Assembly (NCBI GenBank): GCA_050084985.1
Contig: JBITNC010000001.1
Span: 12,090,001 to 12,154,000, forward strand
Length of the DNA: 64,000 nt
Source: Nageia nagi
Taxonomy: Eukaryota > Pinophyta
Direction: 5' to 3'
Both the position numbers and the translations under genes were made by a program. Under the pieces are notes generated by a model. That model had not been told where the DNA came from and ran no database searches. It worked only from the letters and a program-made list of their open reading frames with translations. Numbering within the stretch: position 1 is the stretch's first letter; every line of letters starts with the position of its first letter. Positions 47,524 through 59,873 of this stretch are shown here, piece by piece.

Positions 47524-48491
47524 AGAGGGAAGTCTTGGTACATACAAAATCCTATAGATTGAAATCTAGAAGAACTTCAAGGAGCTTGGATGATTGCTAT
47601 CTATTCCTAAAACTCAACATTGTTGCCTAGATGAGGATGAAATCAAGCTGTGTTGCTTCATTCCTAAAAAGGATTAAATCCTATTGAAGACATGAATTTA
47701 TTCTATCAAAAACATGAAGAAAAATGTGCATTTGAGAATGAAGATGTTTTCTCCTATTTCATAACTTTTGTTTGATTAGGTAAGTATGTATTTTAATAGT
47801 ATCAATTTCATATTTTCTAATCAATACATGAATAAATGTCAATATGGTGAAAAAGGATTAGGTAAGAATGAGCAAGGTATCATAGAGCCTATTCTAAATA
47901 AAGGTCAGCACGAGAGAATAGCTAGTGTGAGATTTGATTAATATACACCTAGAACATCCTCATCAACTCCAATCATTTAGCATGTTGATAGTAGTGATTA
48001 GGGATGCAACATAGACATATTTTATGAATGACTACATTGTATGATGATGCATGGTCCTATGGAAGAATGGCATGCTTACTATGTAAATCCATTCTTACCT
48101 CCTACTACTCAAGTTTGGGTGGTCATATTAATAAATGATGATGTTATCCTTGAGAAGTAAGGGTCACATAGTGAGTTCCCCAAATCCATTGAAAAGAGGC
48201 TTGTAGCTTAGTTCAAGTTACATTAGGCTTATTTTGGTGAAGACATTTTCACTAATGATGTTGATATTGTAGGTTAGACCCTTACCCTTTCTCTTTGCTT
48301 TCATTAATTTTTTATCAAGTTAGTCTTAGCTCTAGCTAGTTGGTCTTTTAAATGTCAATCATCCCCTTCCTTAATGGAGCAATATCACTAGAATCCTAAG
48401 ACCATGACTCCATTTTATGTGTATCTTACAATAACTAATTTTGGATGCAAGACTAGAGTTACTGCCTATGTCTTCCCAACTTAGTGACTAA

Positions 48492-49990
48492 ATGTCTTGC
48501 CTTAGTGAAGAAATAGTAGAAGCAAACATCAATATGCAAGAGGACCCAAAATTGATCAAAATAGGAGCTTACTTAACCTTAGAAGAATGGAAAAGGTATT
48601 ACCTACTATTAAAAGAGTTTTATGATGTCTTTTCTTGGTCTTATTCTGATATGCATGGTATTGATCCTAATTTTATCCTTGATAGTCAAGTTCTCAATGG
48701 AATTGTTAAACCTATCTAATAAAAACCTAGAAAAATACATCCTAGGGTAGCTCAAGCTATTAAAAAGAAAATAAAAAAATATCTTATTGCCACTTTTATT
48801 GTTAGTATTAATTATTCTTCATGGATTTCTAACCTTTTTTCTATAGCTAAGCCAAATGATGAAATAAGATGTACAAATTTTAGAGATATCAATAAGGCAT
48901 ATCCTAAAGATGCCTTTACTTTGCCTTAGAATTGATATGATTGTAGATTAAATGACATGGCATGAAATTTTATCATTCATGGATGGAGGTTTCAACTGCA
49001 ATCAATTAAGGATCAACATAAGACAAGTTTTGTTACTCCTTAGGGTGCATTTTGTTGGGTGATCATGCCTTTTGGCTTAAATAATGCAAGTAGAAATTAT
49101 CAAAGAGAAATGGTGAGTATGATCCATGATAGTGTTGAATTGTATATTGATCATATCCTAGCAAATTCCATAGCTAAATATTATCACATTTCAGATTTGA
49201 GAAAGATATTCCAAAGAAACAAAGAGTATAGGTTAAAATTGAAGCCCCAAAAGTGAGCATTTGGAGTTTCATCAGGTAAACTTCTTGCCTTCATTATTTC
49301 AAGAATATGTATTGAGGTAGATCCAAAGAAAATTTTAGTCATTGTTGAATTGGCTCCTCCTAAGAATTTGAAATATTTTAGAAGCCTTTAATGAAAGGTT
49401 CAAGAGGTTTGAAGATTTATTACTCAGTTAGAAGATATGACTTCTCTATTTTCTCATTTGCTAAAGAAAGGTGAGAAATTCATTTGGGATGATAATTTTC
49501 AAAAGGATTTGGATAACATCAACATGTACCTTACCATTACTCTAGATTTAGACCCCTATGATTAACATTAAGTACATTAGGGGTAATTCTAGCTTAGAAG
49601 GATGGCAACAACAAAGAATGAGAAATTTATTATAGTAGCAAGACTTTGATTGACTATGAGATAAGGTAAACTCCAATAGAAAGATGTATTTTACAATAGT
49701 ATTTTGAATCAAAAAATTAGGGTATTAAATGCTTGTAAATACAATATATGTCATAGTTCAGGATGATCCTCTTAGATATCTTATGTCTAAATCCTACCTA
49801 TCTAGAAGAGCTACAAAATGGGTAATGCTGCTTCAAGATTTTGATTTGGTATTTATAACTTAGAAATCATTTAAAGGATAGGATATAACAAATTTCATTT
49901 CTAATCACTAAAAAAAAATTATAAAAGACTCAAGAAGAGTTCAATGTTGTCACTTCATTTTAGATACTAAGTATCCTCAAGTTTTTAATG
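48492..49990 (+). pseudogene. pol: Element C reverse transcriptase and RNase H (degraded)
   Basis: The entry to the polymerase is 48492-48719 (LLKEFYDVFSWSYSDMHGIDPNF). Further on SSWISNLFSIAKPNDEIRCTNFRDINKAYPKD and, at 49059-49256, IMPFGLNNASRNYQREM are clear. The catalytic YxDD has become YIDH (ELYIDHILANS), so the enzyme is dead. The RNase H part (about 49380-49900) is full of stops but readable in pieces such as FIYYS-like and YMLVNTIYV-like text and SYLSRRATKWVMLLQDFDLVF across frames. Confidence 0.83.
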
Positions 49991-50640
49991 TTTTTATCAA
50001 AAATGATGAATGGACCTTGTTCTTTGATGATTTTAAGTGCATTCATAGGGTAGGGGAAACAATTTTCCTAATCAATCCCCATGGTGATATTATCGTTATG
50101 TCTTATCATTTAAGTTTTGATTGCACTAATGATATTGCCAAGTATAAAGCTCTTATTTTAGATATGAAGGATGTAATACTCCTAAAGGTAAAGAGGATAA
50201 AAATATTTGGTTATTCTCAACTAATAGCAAAGAAAGTTATGAACGTCTACAACATGAAAGATGCTAAGCTACATCCATACAATTAAATGGTGATAAGGCT
50301 TCTTATATACTTTGATGAGTATAAAATAGACAATAATCCAAAAGACAACAAGTATGTTGATGCTATGGCTAGTGTCTCTTCCCTTGCTCCTATTAACATA
50401 GAATATGAGGAAACTATTCTTACAATAAGAAATATAGGTAATTCATCTCATGAGAATGTTGTTGAAGATTTTGTTGAGGATCAATGTTATCCAACTACTT
50501 GTATCAATGTGTGTGAATGGTATCAAGATGTTTTTGATTATCTTAAAGATGGTATTGTTCCTATTTCTTTTGATCATAATGCTAGAATTAGACTTAAAAT
50601 GGTAGATACAAATTATGTCATCATTGGTAATTTTTTATAT
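49991..50640 (+). pseudogene. Element C second (archaeal-type) RNase H and linker
   Basis: The sequence WTLFFDDFKCIHRVGETIFLINPHGDIIVMSYHL, then DIAKYKALIL and KIFGYSQLIAKKV, is the extra RNase H of Tat elements. The first catalytic Asp is kept (FFDD), while the Glu (AEYEAL-type) is Lys and the second Asp (FGDS-type) is Tyr. After one stop at 50284, the linker MVIRLLIYFDEYKIDNNPKDN, VDAMASVSSLAPI continues to about 50640 (NFLYRMYF). Position: between RNase H and integrase, as is usual in this lineage. Confidence 0.82.
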
Positions 50641-51745
50641 AGAATGTATTTTTATAGTGCAATCCTTATATGTTTAATGAGCCATGAAGTAGAAATGGTT
50701 CTTCATCAAGCTCATGATGGTGAATGTGGTGGATACTTTAGTGTACATTTTTTTTTATCAAAGATTTCTTAGACTAGGTTATTATTGGCCTACTATGCTA
50801 GAAGATTTTGAATTGCATGTTAAGAAATGTGAGCAATGTAAAAGAATGATAAGCTTCAAACTTCTCCTTCTCATGGTATGCAATTTATTGTATCCCCTTG
50901 GCCTTTTTCTATTTGGGTACTTGATTTTATTAGTAAGGTTAACCCTATTTTAATACATTTCCATAGGTTTATCCTTATAGCTACAAAATACTTCATAAAA
51001 TGGGTTAAGGCTATCGTCATGAAGTCAACAAAAGGAGGTAAAATTGTTGAAGTTCTTATTTTATAAATTATTATGGATAATGATACAAGCTTTAGAGGTA
51101 ATGAAGTTAAAGAATTTTGTGATAAGTATCATATTAAAAAAAATTCTCTACACCTTATTATCACCAAGGTAATGGTCAAGATAAAGCATCTAATAAAATC
51201 ATAAAGAGTATCCTATCTAAAATCATCACAAAGCATAGTGGATTGGCATGAACAATTACCTTGTACTTTGTGGACCTATAGAATAAGTATAAGGACTTCT
51301 ATAGGGGTAGTCCCTTTCTCCTTAATGTATGGTTATGAAATTGTAGTTCCATTAGAACTAGAAATCCCATCACTTTATGTGTCACTAGATGGTCTCATTC
51401 TAGATGAAGATAAAAGAAAATATAGCTTAGCCCAACTAGAATTCCTACATGAAAAAAGGTTAATGCTCTAGAATACCTTTGTGTCTATAGTTCTAGAATT
51501 CAAAAAACCAATAGCAAAAAGATTAAGCCTAAATAGTTCAAGGTTAGTGACCTAGTCTTAAAATAAAACCTCACCAATATAAAAGCATTAAAAAATGAAA
51601 AGAAAAGTAAAGTCAAACCTAACTAGATATATCTTTACACTTTCATTGCAAATTATGGAAAAGGTGCATATAAATTGTCAACAATCAAAGGAAGAGAAGA
51701 ACATAAGCCAATTAACATTATGCATTTGAAAAACTTTTATGTTTG
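50641..51745 (+). pseudogene. pol: Element C integrase (degraded)
   Basis: The zinc domain is LHQAHDGECGGYFS, then HVKKCEQCK, with a one-base shift in a run of T near 50750. The core has VLDFISKVNP, FILIATKYFIKWVKA (50878-51066) and IIMDNDTSFRG (second Asp, near 51075). The C-terminal third is open at 51238-51471: LPCTLWTYRISIRTSIGVVPFSLMYGYE, VVPLELEIPSL. The last part (to about 51745) is recoverable only across stops. Confidence 0.83.
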
Positions 51746-52594
51746 ATCTTTTTCATACAAATATGCATTTTTCCACTTCTAGATTCTAACATTTTAGGAT
51801 AAAATAAGCAATAATCCAATGATGTCATTGTGTTCCTAGAAACATCACTACATTAAAAAGGTCAAAATTGTCCAGAATTTAATTATTTCTTCTTGATCAT
51901 GGTAAAATGAAGAAAAAGGTAATTAATTTCTTTATTTACCATCTTTTTTGTGTAAAAATTTACTTATCATAAATAATGCTTGTCAAAAACATATCACATG
52001 TCAAAATTATTTTCACATCATTGGTCTTATCATTTACTATCTTTGTAAGGAAGGGTCACTCTTATAAAAGAATCCAAGGAAACATGGTGGCTTGGGAAAC
52101 CAAGTTGGCCATTTTTATCATTTTATGCCCTTGTGAGGAAGATTTAATCTTATCATTTGACAAATTTGTAAGGAAGGGCCATCCATATCAAAAATCCATG
52201 GTAACATGGTGGCTTGTGAAACCAAGTAATTGGCAATTTATTTTCAAAACTTTTGGTAAGTCACCAAGGATAGGTTTGATTTCTTATCATACATTTCATA
52301 TCATTATGATTAATGTCTATATTTGAGATATCTTATTCAAAAATATTTATTATGTAAATCTCTTTTTAGATTCCTTTATCTTTACCTTGGATTGGTCATA
52401 TAATAAGAGGTCCATCATGTCACAACCAAGTCAAAGATAGGGCATAATATAGGTGAAATATTAGGGCATCCAAAGATGTTGTTGTGAGAAAACTTTTCAA
52501 GGAGTACTTTATTACTTTTGTTTTTATACTTTTAATTTATGCTTTGATTATGTTTTATCCCAAAAGCATCAAACCATATTCAAAGTGAGGCATC
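51746..52594 (+). repeat. Element C 3' untranslated region with two repeat units and polypurine tract
   Basis: Two copies of a unit of about 125 bp, starting near 52025 and 52149, share cttatcattt, tttgtaaggaaggg, atccatgg-like and acatggtggcttg blocks. The frame at 51976-52326 is a by-product of this repeat. Just before the 3' LTR, caaagtgaggcatc (52581-52594) serves as the polypurine tract. The same repeat type occurs in element E. Confidence 0.65.
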
Positions 52595-53691
52595 TATTAA
52601 CACCTAAAAAGGAATTTTCATTTAATTAAAATACCCTTTTAGGTATCCAAATTGATTTATTTATTTCATTAAATAAATTCCCTTATAATGGAGCAAACTT
52701 ATCTACCTTTATATCTTATGATAATAGGTCATACTAACATCATAATAAGCATAATAAGGAGCCTTACCATTAGACCTGGTACTTATAACGGTGGAGGAGT
52801 TATGCATAAGTAATTATGATATGATCTTGAATCCTTGATAGGTGGCAATAAACTTGTGTCATTCTTGACTAGTGTTTCTTAATGCCACATATCATATCTA
52901 GATTTTGTTATACTTTGAGCTCTATATTCCTATGATCTTTTCATTCATTCATGAGTGATATTTTTAGCATTGAAGATGAGATGATGACATTGAGAAAAAG
53001 GGTGAGGTAATCTAGAAAGGTAATCAGGTGATGTTGTTAGGTTCCTAACATTGATGCTAGGTTGAGGTTGGATATGTGGCTCCATTCTTTGGGGAAGCTC
53101 ATCATTCATCCTCTTTCAATTGAATATCATCTTGATTTTTTGTGATAGGTAAATTACAAGTTTGTATCTTTCATAAATCTAGTTTAATGGATCAAGGTCA
53201 ATTCCTAGGGGAGTCACTTCATAGAAAACCTTAAAAACACATGCAAAATTTAACACCTCTCCTTTAAATTTATTAGACTTATCATAGTAAAACCATATAT
53301 AATAAACAATAAACTTTTTATAAAAATTATGATTTTGCCAAAAAAATTGAATCAATTTTTACTAACCCCCACTTTCAACTATTGACTCCTTACCCCACTC
53401 CCACCACCCCACCCACATTTTTTATTGTTATAATATTTTAATGAATTTTAAATACCATTGTCTCTCTTACCTTATAAATTACTTATTGATATATTGATGG
53501 ATCAACTAGATATTAAAAATGCCCCTACATTTTCACATGTGGCATTTACTACTTTCTAAGAGTGACTCCCCCAAGGGTCAATTAGGTCATTATCATCTTT
53601 CATGTCATCATTTACTATTATTTTGTGGTTGATTGGTTAAAATATTTTTTTGTAAATAAACCTAATTATTATTATTAGTTCAATTATAACA
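52595..53691 (+). repeat. Element C 3' LTR with MITE insertion (1,097 bp)
   Basis: It begins TATTAACACCTAAAAAGG (TG mutated to TA) and ends AATTATAACA. Without the MITE and one copy of its 8-bp duplication it is about 717 bp, nearly the length of the 5' LTR. Confidence 0.9.
53204..53575. mobile_element. 372-bp MITE inserted in element C 3' LTR
   Basis: It is absent from the 5' LTR, so the insertion is directly visible. The target duplication ggtcaatt is exact at 53196-53203 and 53576-53583. Terminal inverted repeats: cctaggggagtcact at the left, and cttgggggagtcact as the complement of the right end, with further similarity (tagaaa) inside. An 8-bp duplication fits hAT-type or short Mutator-type elements; the superfamily is undecided. 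A diverged relative occurs at 55704. Confidence 0.85.
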
Positions 53692-55703
53692 AATATTAAG
53701 GCCCAAGAAATGATCATTTCTAATGATAAAACCTAAGCCCAATTTCCATTAGATAAAATAATGCAACATGCATATACAAAATATCACTCTATTCATAACA
53801 GTCATAGTTCATTTGGAGATAAAATTTCCGTGAGAATGGAAGGATTGTACAATATGTCCATTTAAAAAGAATTTGATATATTTATAGATTGTATAAATCC
53901 TAGTGATGATGGTCAATTAACATTCCATAGTGATGATTAAGTTACAAAAAGAATATGAATTTACAAACTTAGTAATATTATAATGCTAGTAACTATGAGG
54001 TAACAAATACAAGAGCATATACAATTACATGATGTGTAATCACTATCTATAAAGAAACATATCTAGTAACTTTACCAAAGTTTTAAGGTATGACATAACT
54101 CAATGAATGCATACAATAAATGAAAAAATCATTCAATGTGAATTTGGTAAGATAGAGGCACTTGATAATACATTCTTAGCAACTCCTACTTGATGGTGCA
54201 ATACTAATAAAACATCCCTTAATAAATGGTCAGATATGCTGAAATATTTGAAGCTTTTATTTACCACTTAAAATGAAGATCAAAATCTACCAAACATTTA
54301 TTCATGGTTATAGGAACCCTTCAACCCATATTGACCAATGCATAACACATTGGAATCAAAACAATATCTATGAACCTTTAAAGTGGATATAACTATTTTG
54401 TTGGACACTAGATCCTATCCTAAGAGCTTGGCATATTCAACAAGAACTATGATGAGAAACTAGCAATTAGAATGAACTATAGACAAATTTATTTAGAATA
54501 TTTTTATTTTATAGTAGCAATATGAACATTTAAAATGGCCTCTTGAAAATCAAAACTTTCTTTTTTATGCCTGATAATGAATCCAATTATAAATATAATA
54601 ACTACTCTAAAAGTAATCTTGAGAAAACACTAGTAGAATAAATTGATAAATTATATATCCCTACCATGGTAAAAACTAAAAAGAAAGATGATCTAGCCAA
54701 TATAGACCCAAAAGAAAAACTAGGAAATTTGAAATATGAAGTAGGAGAAGGTAGTATAATAATCATTACTAAAAAGATAGAATTACACCCTACTATTATG
54801 TACTTAAAATTTGACAAGTTGACATTTCTACCCTAAGAAATCCAAAAGAGAAAACTTGGAGACTACTAAAATAAAGTAGTCAACAAAGTTGTTGAAGTCT
54901 TAGTTGAATACTGATAGCTATTTCCAAAGTACTATACGGAATTAAAAGGGATAAAGGAAGAAGCATGAATAATTCAAATGAATTTAAAACTAGATTGCCA
55001 ACCTAGGAAATAATGATCTTATCAACTAAACCCAAATATGAAACACAAGGTAAAGGAAGCTATCAATACGATGTTAGATGGTAGGATCACATCACTAGTT
55101 GAAAATATTGTTAGGATCATTTCAATGGTAGTTCAATAAAAAAAAAATTGGTAAAATTAAAATATATGTTGATTTTAGATAATTAATTAAAGCATGTTAA
55201 CATTACCCGTTCCCCACCCCTTTCACTAAGAAAATACTTGAAAATACGATGGGATAAGAGGTATATTCTTTTATCGATTGGTTCTCTTGATATCATCAAG
55301 TTAAAATCATAGAAGAATATTTCCCAAAAATAACTTTCACTACAAAATGTGGATCTTACATGTATAATGTTATGTCATTTTGATTAAAAAATACACTAAC
55401 ATTGAATTATGGTAAATAATTTAAATACTTTATACATGATTTTCTAGATACCTACCTTGATGATTGGACAATATTTAGACTTCTGGATAAACATATACCT
55501 TTAGGTTAATATTTGAATGTTATTGATAATTACAAATCACACTTAACTTTAAAAAATGCCTCTTTACAACACCATATGGAGTTCTACTAAGAAATATAAT
55601 ATGCAAAGAAGGTTTGATAGTTGATCTTACTAAAGTATAAATACTACTTAATATCACACCACCAAGATCAATAAAAGAAGTAAAATATTTATTAGGTTCA
55701 ACT
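53692..55703 (+). pseudogene. pol: Element G reverse transcriptase region, continued after element C
   Basis: Element G resumes behind the element C target duplication. The first 1.3 kb is a poorly readable linker. From about 55030 reverse transcriptase is recognisable across stops and shifts: MKHKVKEAINTMLDGRI, KIKIYVDFR, FIDWFS-YHQVKI, TFTTKCGSY, YLDDWTIF (YxDD-like). Then KKCLFTTPYGVLLRNIICKEGLIVDLTKV and ITPPRSIKEVKYLLGSTHWR follow, which are the standard gypsy motifs downstream of the polymerase centre. Coding breaks off at about 55703, at a MITE-like repeat. No RNase H or integrase of G was found further right. Confidence 0.7.
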
Positions 55704-55990
55704 CATTGGAGGGTATCTTAATATAAATCCTTCAAAACACATGCATGGATGGGCTTCTTAAAAAAACCCCTATTTTTGAAGTTTACCACCCCCCTTTTAA
55801 TTTATTTAACCCCTCATGGTAAACCCCTATATAATAAACAATAACCCATTTTTAGAAATTACAATTTTATCACAAAAATTGAATCAATTTTTAATACCTC
55901 TTAGTAGTTTTACCATTTCATCAATATATAATATATCCTTCAACACTAGCAAAGTAAACTCTGACATGGGCCTTGGAGACAAGGGGTTCC
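55704..55990. mobile_element. Diverged relative of the 372-bp MITE
   Basis: It shares with 53204-53575 the left edge region (gg-gggt-tctt...aaaacacatgca), the block tatataataaacaata and the block aaaattgaatcaattttta. The ends are blurred, so 55990 is approximate. It lies where element G coding stops, which suggests an insertion into G reverse transcriptase. Confidence 0.5.
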
Positions 55991-57154
55991 GTGTCAACTA
56001 CATAGTCAATATTACCTTTGTACTCTTTATTTAGGCTTAATGTGATCTCTTCTTAACCATCCACAACTACATTGTATTCTTCTTTAGCTATATGTTGTAC
56101 ACTTGGACCTTGTTTTATCCTTTATCATTCTTGTACACTCCAATCCCATTGCTTACTTTTGATCACCCATGGACATTAATATATTTTCTTTATTTATTTG
56201 TTTCTCCATAAGTTATGTTTCAAACTAATATTCTTTGTTCCTTCCTCTATATCAAGTTGTTATCCCTCCTTACCAATCACCTCAAATATTTTATTATCAT
56301 AATGTTTTGCCTTGCTATTGAAATTTCCATCCAACTTAATCCTTTCAAGTCATATAATTAGCACACCTAAAATAAAAATATCACTCACCTTGTGTTTAAC
56401 ATTCAAATATGGCAGAACACAAAAATATATTCTTGGATTTTTCACTCCACTTTAGTCATGAATTATATTTTGTTCTCCACATTTGTAGTTTTGGTGTTAC
56501 AATCATAATTATACTAGACAAATTTTTAATAATGATAACAATTTTGGTTATATTAGTTTCTATTTAATATCTAAAGGAGAAAATATAATAGGGATATCCT
56601 TCAACATGTGTTACAACTTCAACAAATATGATGATTCTGAATTCAAAAGAGATAATACTTCTACATTTTTATAATATTGCTATCCATCAAAAGAGCTCAC
56701 TTCCCTGTGAAAAATCATGCTTTGGATATGTTTATGCAATATTATTTTGGGAAAGTATTGCATTTATGAGAGCCCTATTTATCAAAATTTTGGTAATTTA
56801 TTAATAGAAATGTAGGTAGACATGCACAACCAAAAATATTAGATAATATAAAAATAAATAAATTGAGTACAACCTTATCTAGGTTGCCTAATATGTTTTG
56901 TAGCACCTAAATTATATCCAAAGATGTTAGGATATTAATTAATAAAAGTGGTGCAAGGAAAACTATTAAGAGGCATACCCTAGTAAATGTTACAAAATTA
57001 TTAAGGTCTCTAAAATATTATTATTTTGTAATGTTGGGGGCATTATTTTTTATAAACTAACAATTTTCACAAAGCATGGCATTGACATACAAGTTGTAAA
57101 AAATAAAATAAAAGTTATAAACTTTAGTGAATATGAGTAAATATGGATTGTAAT
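55991..57154. other. AT-rich stretch, nothing firmly recognised
   Basis: Broken frames only. Around 56390-56650 a plus-strand frame has some protein-like wording (YGRTQKYILGFFTP, GENIIGISFNMCYNF) but no family I know. It could be further element G decay or unrelated DNA. Confidence 0.35.
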
Positions 57155-57867
57155 TGTTATTACTGATATAATAATAACTAAGGTTATTTATAGTATATTT
57201 AATTTAATCAAATAACCATGAAATAGTAGTAGATGATGATATTAAAGGTAATAATGACCTACCAAACCTTGACCTATCAAACTAGATTTACAAAAGATAC
57301 AAACCTGTACTTTACCTATCATGATGAATGAAGGTAATATTCGATTGAAAGAAGATGAATGATGAGCTTCCCTAAAGAATAAAACCACCAATATGATCTC
57401 AACTAGATGTTGATGCTAGGATCCCAATGACATTGCATGATTACCATTCTAGATTACATCACCATTTCACTTGATAGCATCATGTTCCTTCAAATCTCAA
57501 AAATTAAATGCCAATGGTTGTAAAGGATCATAGGAATGTAGATTTGACTATATAACAAAATCTAGATATGATATGTGGTATTAAGTAATAACAATCAATA
57601 ATAAAACAATTAATTGCCACCTATTAAGGATTTAGGATTATGTCATAATTTATTATGCATAACCCCTCCACCTTTATAGGTAACAAGTCTAGTGTTAAGG
57701 CTACTTCTTAGGCTTATTATGATGTCATGTTAACTTATTATATTAAAACATAAATGTATATGAGAGTGCAAGGTGATAAGAGCATTTATTTAATTAAATA
57801 AATAAATCATTTTGAAAACCTAAAAAGGTATTTTAATTAAATTAAAATTCATTTTTAGGTATTAACA
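57155..57867 (-). repeat. Element E 3' LTR (713 bp)
   Basis: It is the inverted match of 44770-45483. Plus-strand edges are TGTTATTACTG at 57155 and ...GGTATTAACA at 57867. The following gatgccctactttgg is the complement of the ccaaagtagggcatc polypurine tract. Confidence 0.87.
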
Positions 57868-58907
57868 GATGCCCTACTTTGGACATGATTTGATACTTAC
57901 AAGATAAAACATAATCAAAGCATAAATTCAACGTATAACAAGATAAGTAAGAAAGTACTACCTAAAAGTTATCTCATGAAGGAAACTTTGGATTGTCCAA
58001 ATTTTTACCTATATTATGCCCCCTCTTTGGCTTGGTTGCGACATGAGAGACCTCTCATCATAGGAGCTATACAAGATAAAGAAAAAGAAATTTGAAAATA
58101 ACTTTGACAAGAAATATTTTTTGTGCAAGATATCTCAAATATATACATTAAACATCGTGATATGTAAAGTATGTATATGATAAGATATCAAACCTATCCT
58201 TGGTTACTTACCCACCAATAGTATGAAGATAGATTACCAATTTAACTTATCATCTTGCATTTTTAATCCATCATGCTACCATGAATTTTTGATATGAATG
58301 GCCCTTCCTTACAAAGGTGCCAAATGATAAGATTTACCCTTCCTTACAAAGGCATCAAATGATAAGAATGACCAACTTAGTTTATCAAGCCACCATGTTT
58401 CCATGGGTTTAATGCTAATAAGAATCACCTTTCTTTACAAAGGTGTAAAATGAGAAGAGTGCCCCTCCAATATAGATGAAGCTAGTGATAAGAGCAATAA
58501 TATAATATGAAAAAGCATTTTTGACATGTGATATGATTTGATATGATAAGCATCATTTTGATAAGCAATTATTTTTTACAAAATTATTGGATAACCATAA
58601 TTTATGATAAGCATTTTTCACAAAAAAGGAAGGTAAAATAATGAAATCAATTACCTTTTTCATTGTTATACCATGATTAAGAAGGAAAAATTAACAATTT
58701 TAACATTTTTGACCTTCGTAATGTAGTGACATCACTAGGAATATAAGATCATCATTGGGTTATTTCCTCCTTTTCCTAAAACATTAGTATCTTGAAATGT
58801 AGTAATGCATATATTTGTGAAAAATATTAGACATAAATTTTTTTTAAATGCATAAATTTGATTGGATTATGTTCTTCTTTACCTTATATTATACATAATT
58901 GAGATGT
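57868..58907 (-). repeat. Element E 3' untranslated region with short repeats
   Basis: Three copies of a ccttccttacaaagg(t/c) block followed by (c)aaatgataag-like text lie near 58302, 58338 and 58430 on the plus strand, corresponding to the tttgtaaggaaggg repeats of element C. Between them is the caccatg-tttccatggg block also found in C. Confidence 0.6.
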
Positions 58908-59850
58908 TCATTTTCCATAATTTGTAATGATGATGTAAGGACCTATCCAGTTAGGTTTGAACTTACCTCTCTTTTCATTTTCTAATGCTTTTGTATTAGC
59001 AAGATTTTCCTTTAAGACTAATTCACCTATATTGAACTCTTTAGGCTTGATGTTTTTTCTAAAGGATTTTTGGATTCTAGAGTGATAGACACGAGGGTGT
59101 TCTAAAGCATTTACCTTTTTTTTTTCATCTAGAACCTCTAGTTGGGATAATATAGCTTTTCTTTTATCTTCATCGAGAATGAGGCCATTTAGTGACACAT
59201 GTAATGATGGTAGCTCTAGTCCTAGTGGAACTACAACTTCATTACCATACATTAAGGAGAAAGGGGTTTCCCTACATAAGTCCTTATACTTGTTTTGTAG
59301 GCCCATAAAGCATAAGAGAGTCATTCATGCTAATTTTTACATGCTTTGCAACAATTTTAAATAGGATACTCTTTTGAATTTGTTAGAAGCCTTGAATTGA
59401 TCATTACCTTAGGGATAATAAAGTATAAATAATTTCCTTTCAATATGATATTTATCATAAAAATCTTTAAGTTCACTACCTTTCAAGCTTGTACCATTAT
59501 ACATGAATAATTTAGAAGTCACACCATATCTAGAAATGATATATTTAATGAGAAATTCAACAATCTTACCTACATTTGTTGATTTCATGGGAATAATCTC
59601 CACCCATTTTGTGAAGTATTCTATGGTTGTAATGATAAAATTATAACCATATCTTGAAATAGGGTTAATGTTACCAATAAAATCAAGTACCCCAATAGAA
59701 AAAGGCTAAGGAGAAATAATATGGTACAATCCATGATAAGGACAAGGTTGAAGCTTAGCATTCTTTTGATATTTCTCACATTACTTAACATGTAATTCAT
59801 AATATTCAAGTATAGTAGGCCAATAATAACCTAGCCTAAGAAACATTTGA
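58908..59850 (-). pseudogene. pol: Element E integrase (degraded)
   Basis: On the minus strand, 59324-58908 holds the C-terminal portion: ETPFSLMYGNEVVVPLGLELPSL, VYHSRIQKSFRKNIKPKEFNIGELVLKEN, RGKFKPNWIGPYII. It is better preserved than in C. 59603-59409 has STNVGKIVEFLIKYIISRYGV and the YNGTSLKGSELKDF segment of the core, where the catalytic Asp of DNGTSF is Tyr. 59809-59621 covers VRNIKRML and VTLTLFQDMVIIL-like text in a shifted frame. Confidence 0.83.
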
Positions 59851-59873
59851 TAAACACATTTATCATTAAAGTG

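Larger units (their letters stand above)
44770..53691 (+). mobile_element. Element C: Tat-like Ty3/gypsy LTR retrotransposon nested in element G
   Basis: The LTRs are at 44770-45483 (714 bp) and 52595-53691 (1,097 bp, about 717 bp without a MITE). Flanks aatag (44765-44769) and aatat (53692-53696) match at 4 of 5 bases. The interior contains gag, protease, reverse transcriptase/RNase H, a second RNase H, integrase and a 3' untranslated region with short repeats, all on the plus strand. The CEYHKVKGHKMNAC-type Gag motif and the second RNase H between RNase H and integrase are Tat-lineage hallmarks. Its LTR is shared with element E on the minus strand. Confidence 0.9.

Noticed and set aside
51976-52326. 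116-codon plus-strand frame after element C integrase
   Set aside because: Generated by the short repeats of the 3' untranslated region; the corresponding region of element E is not open.
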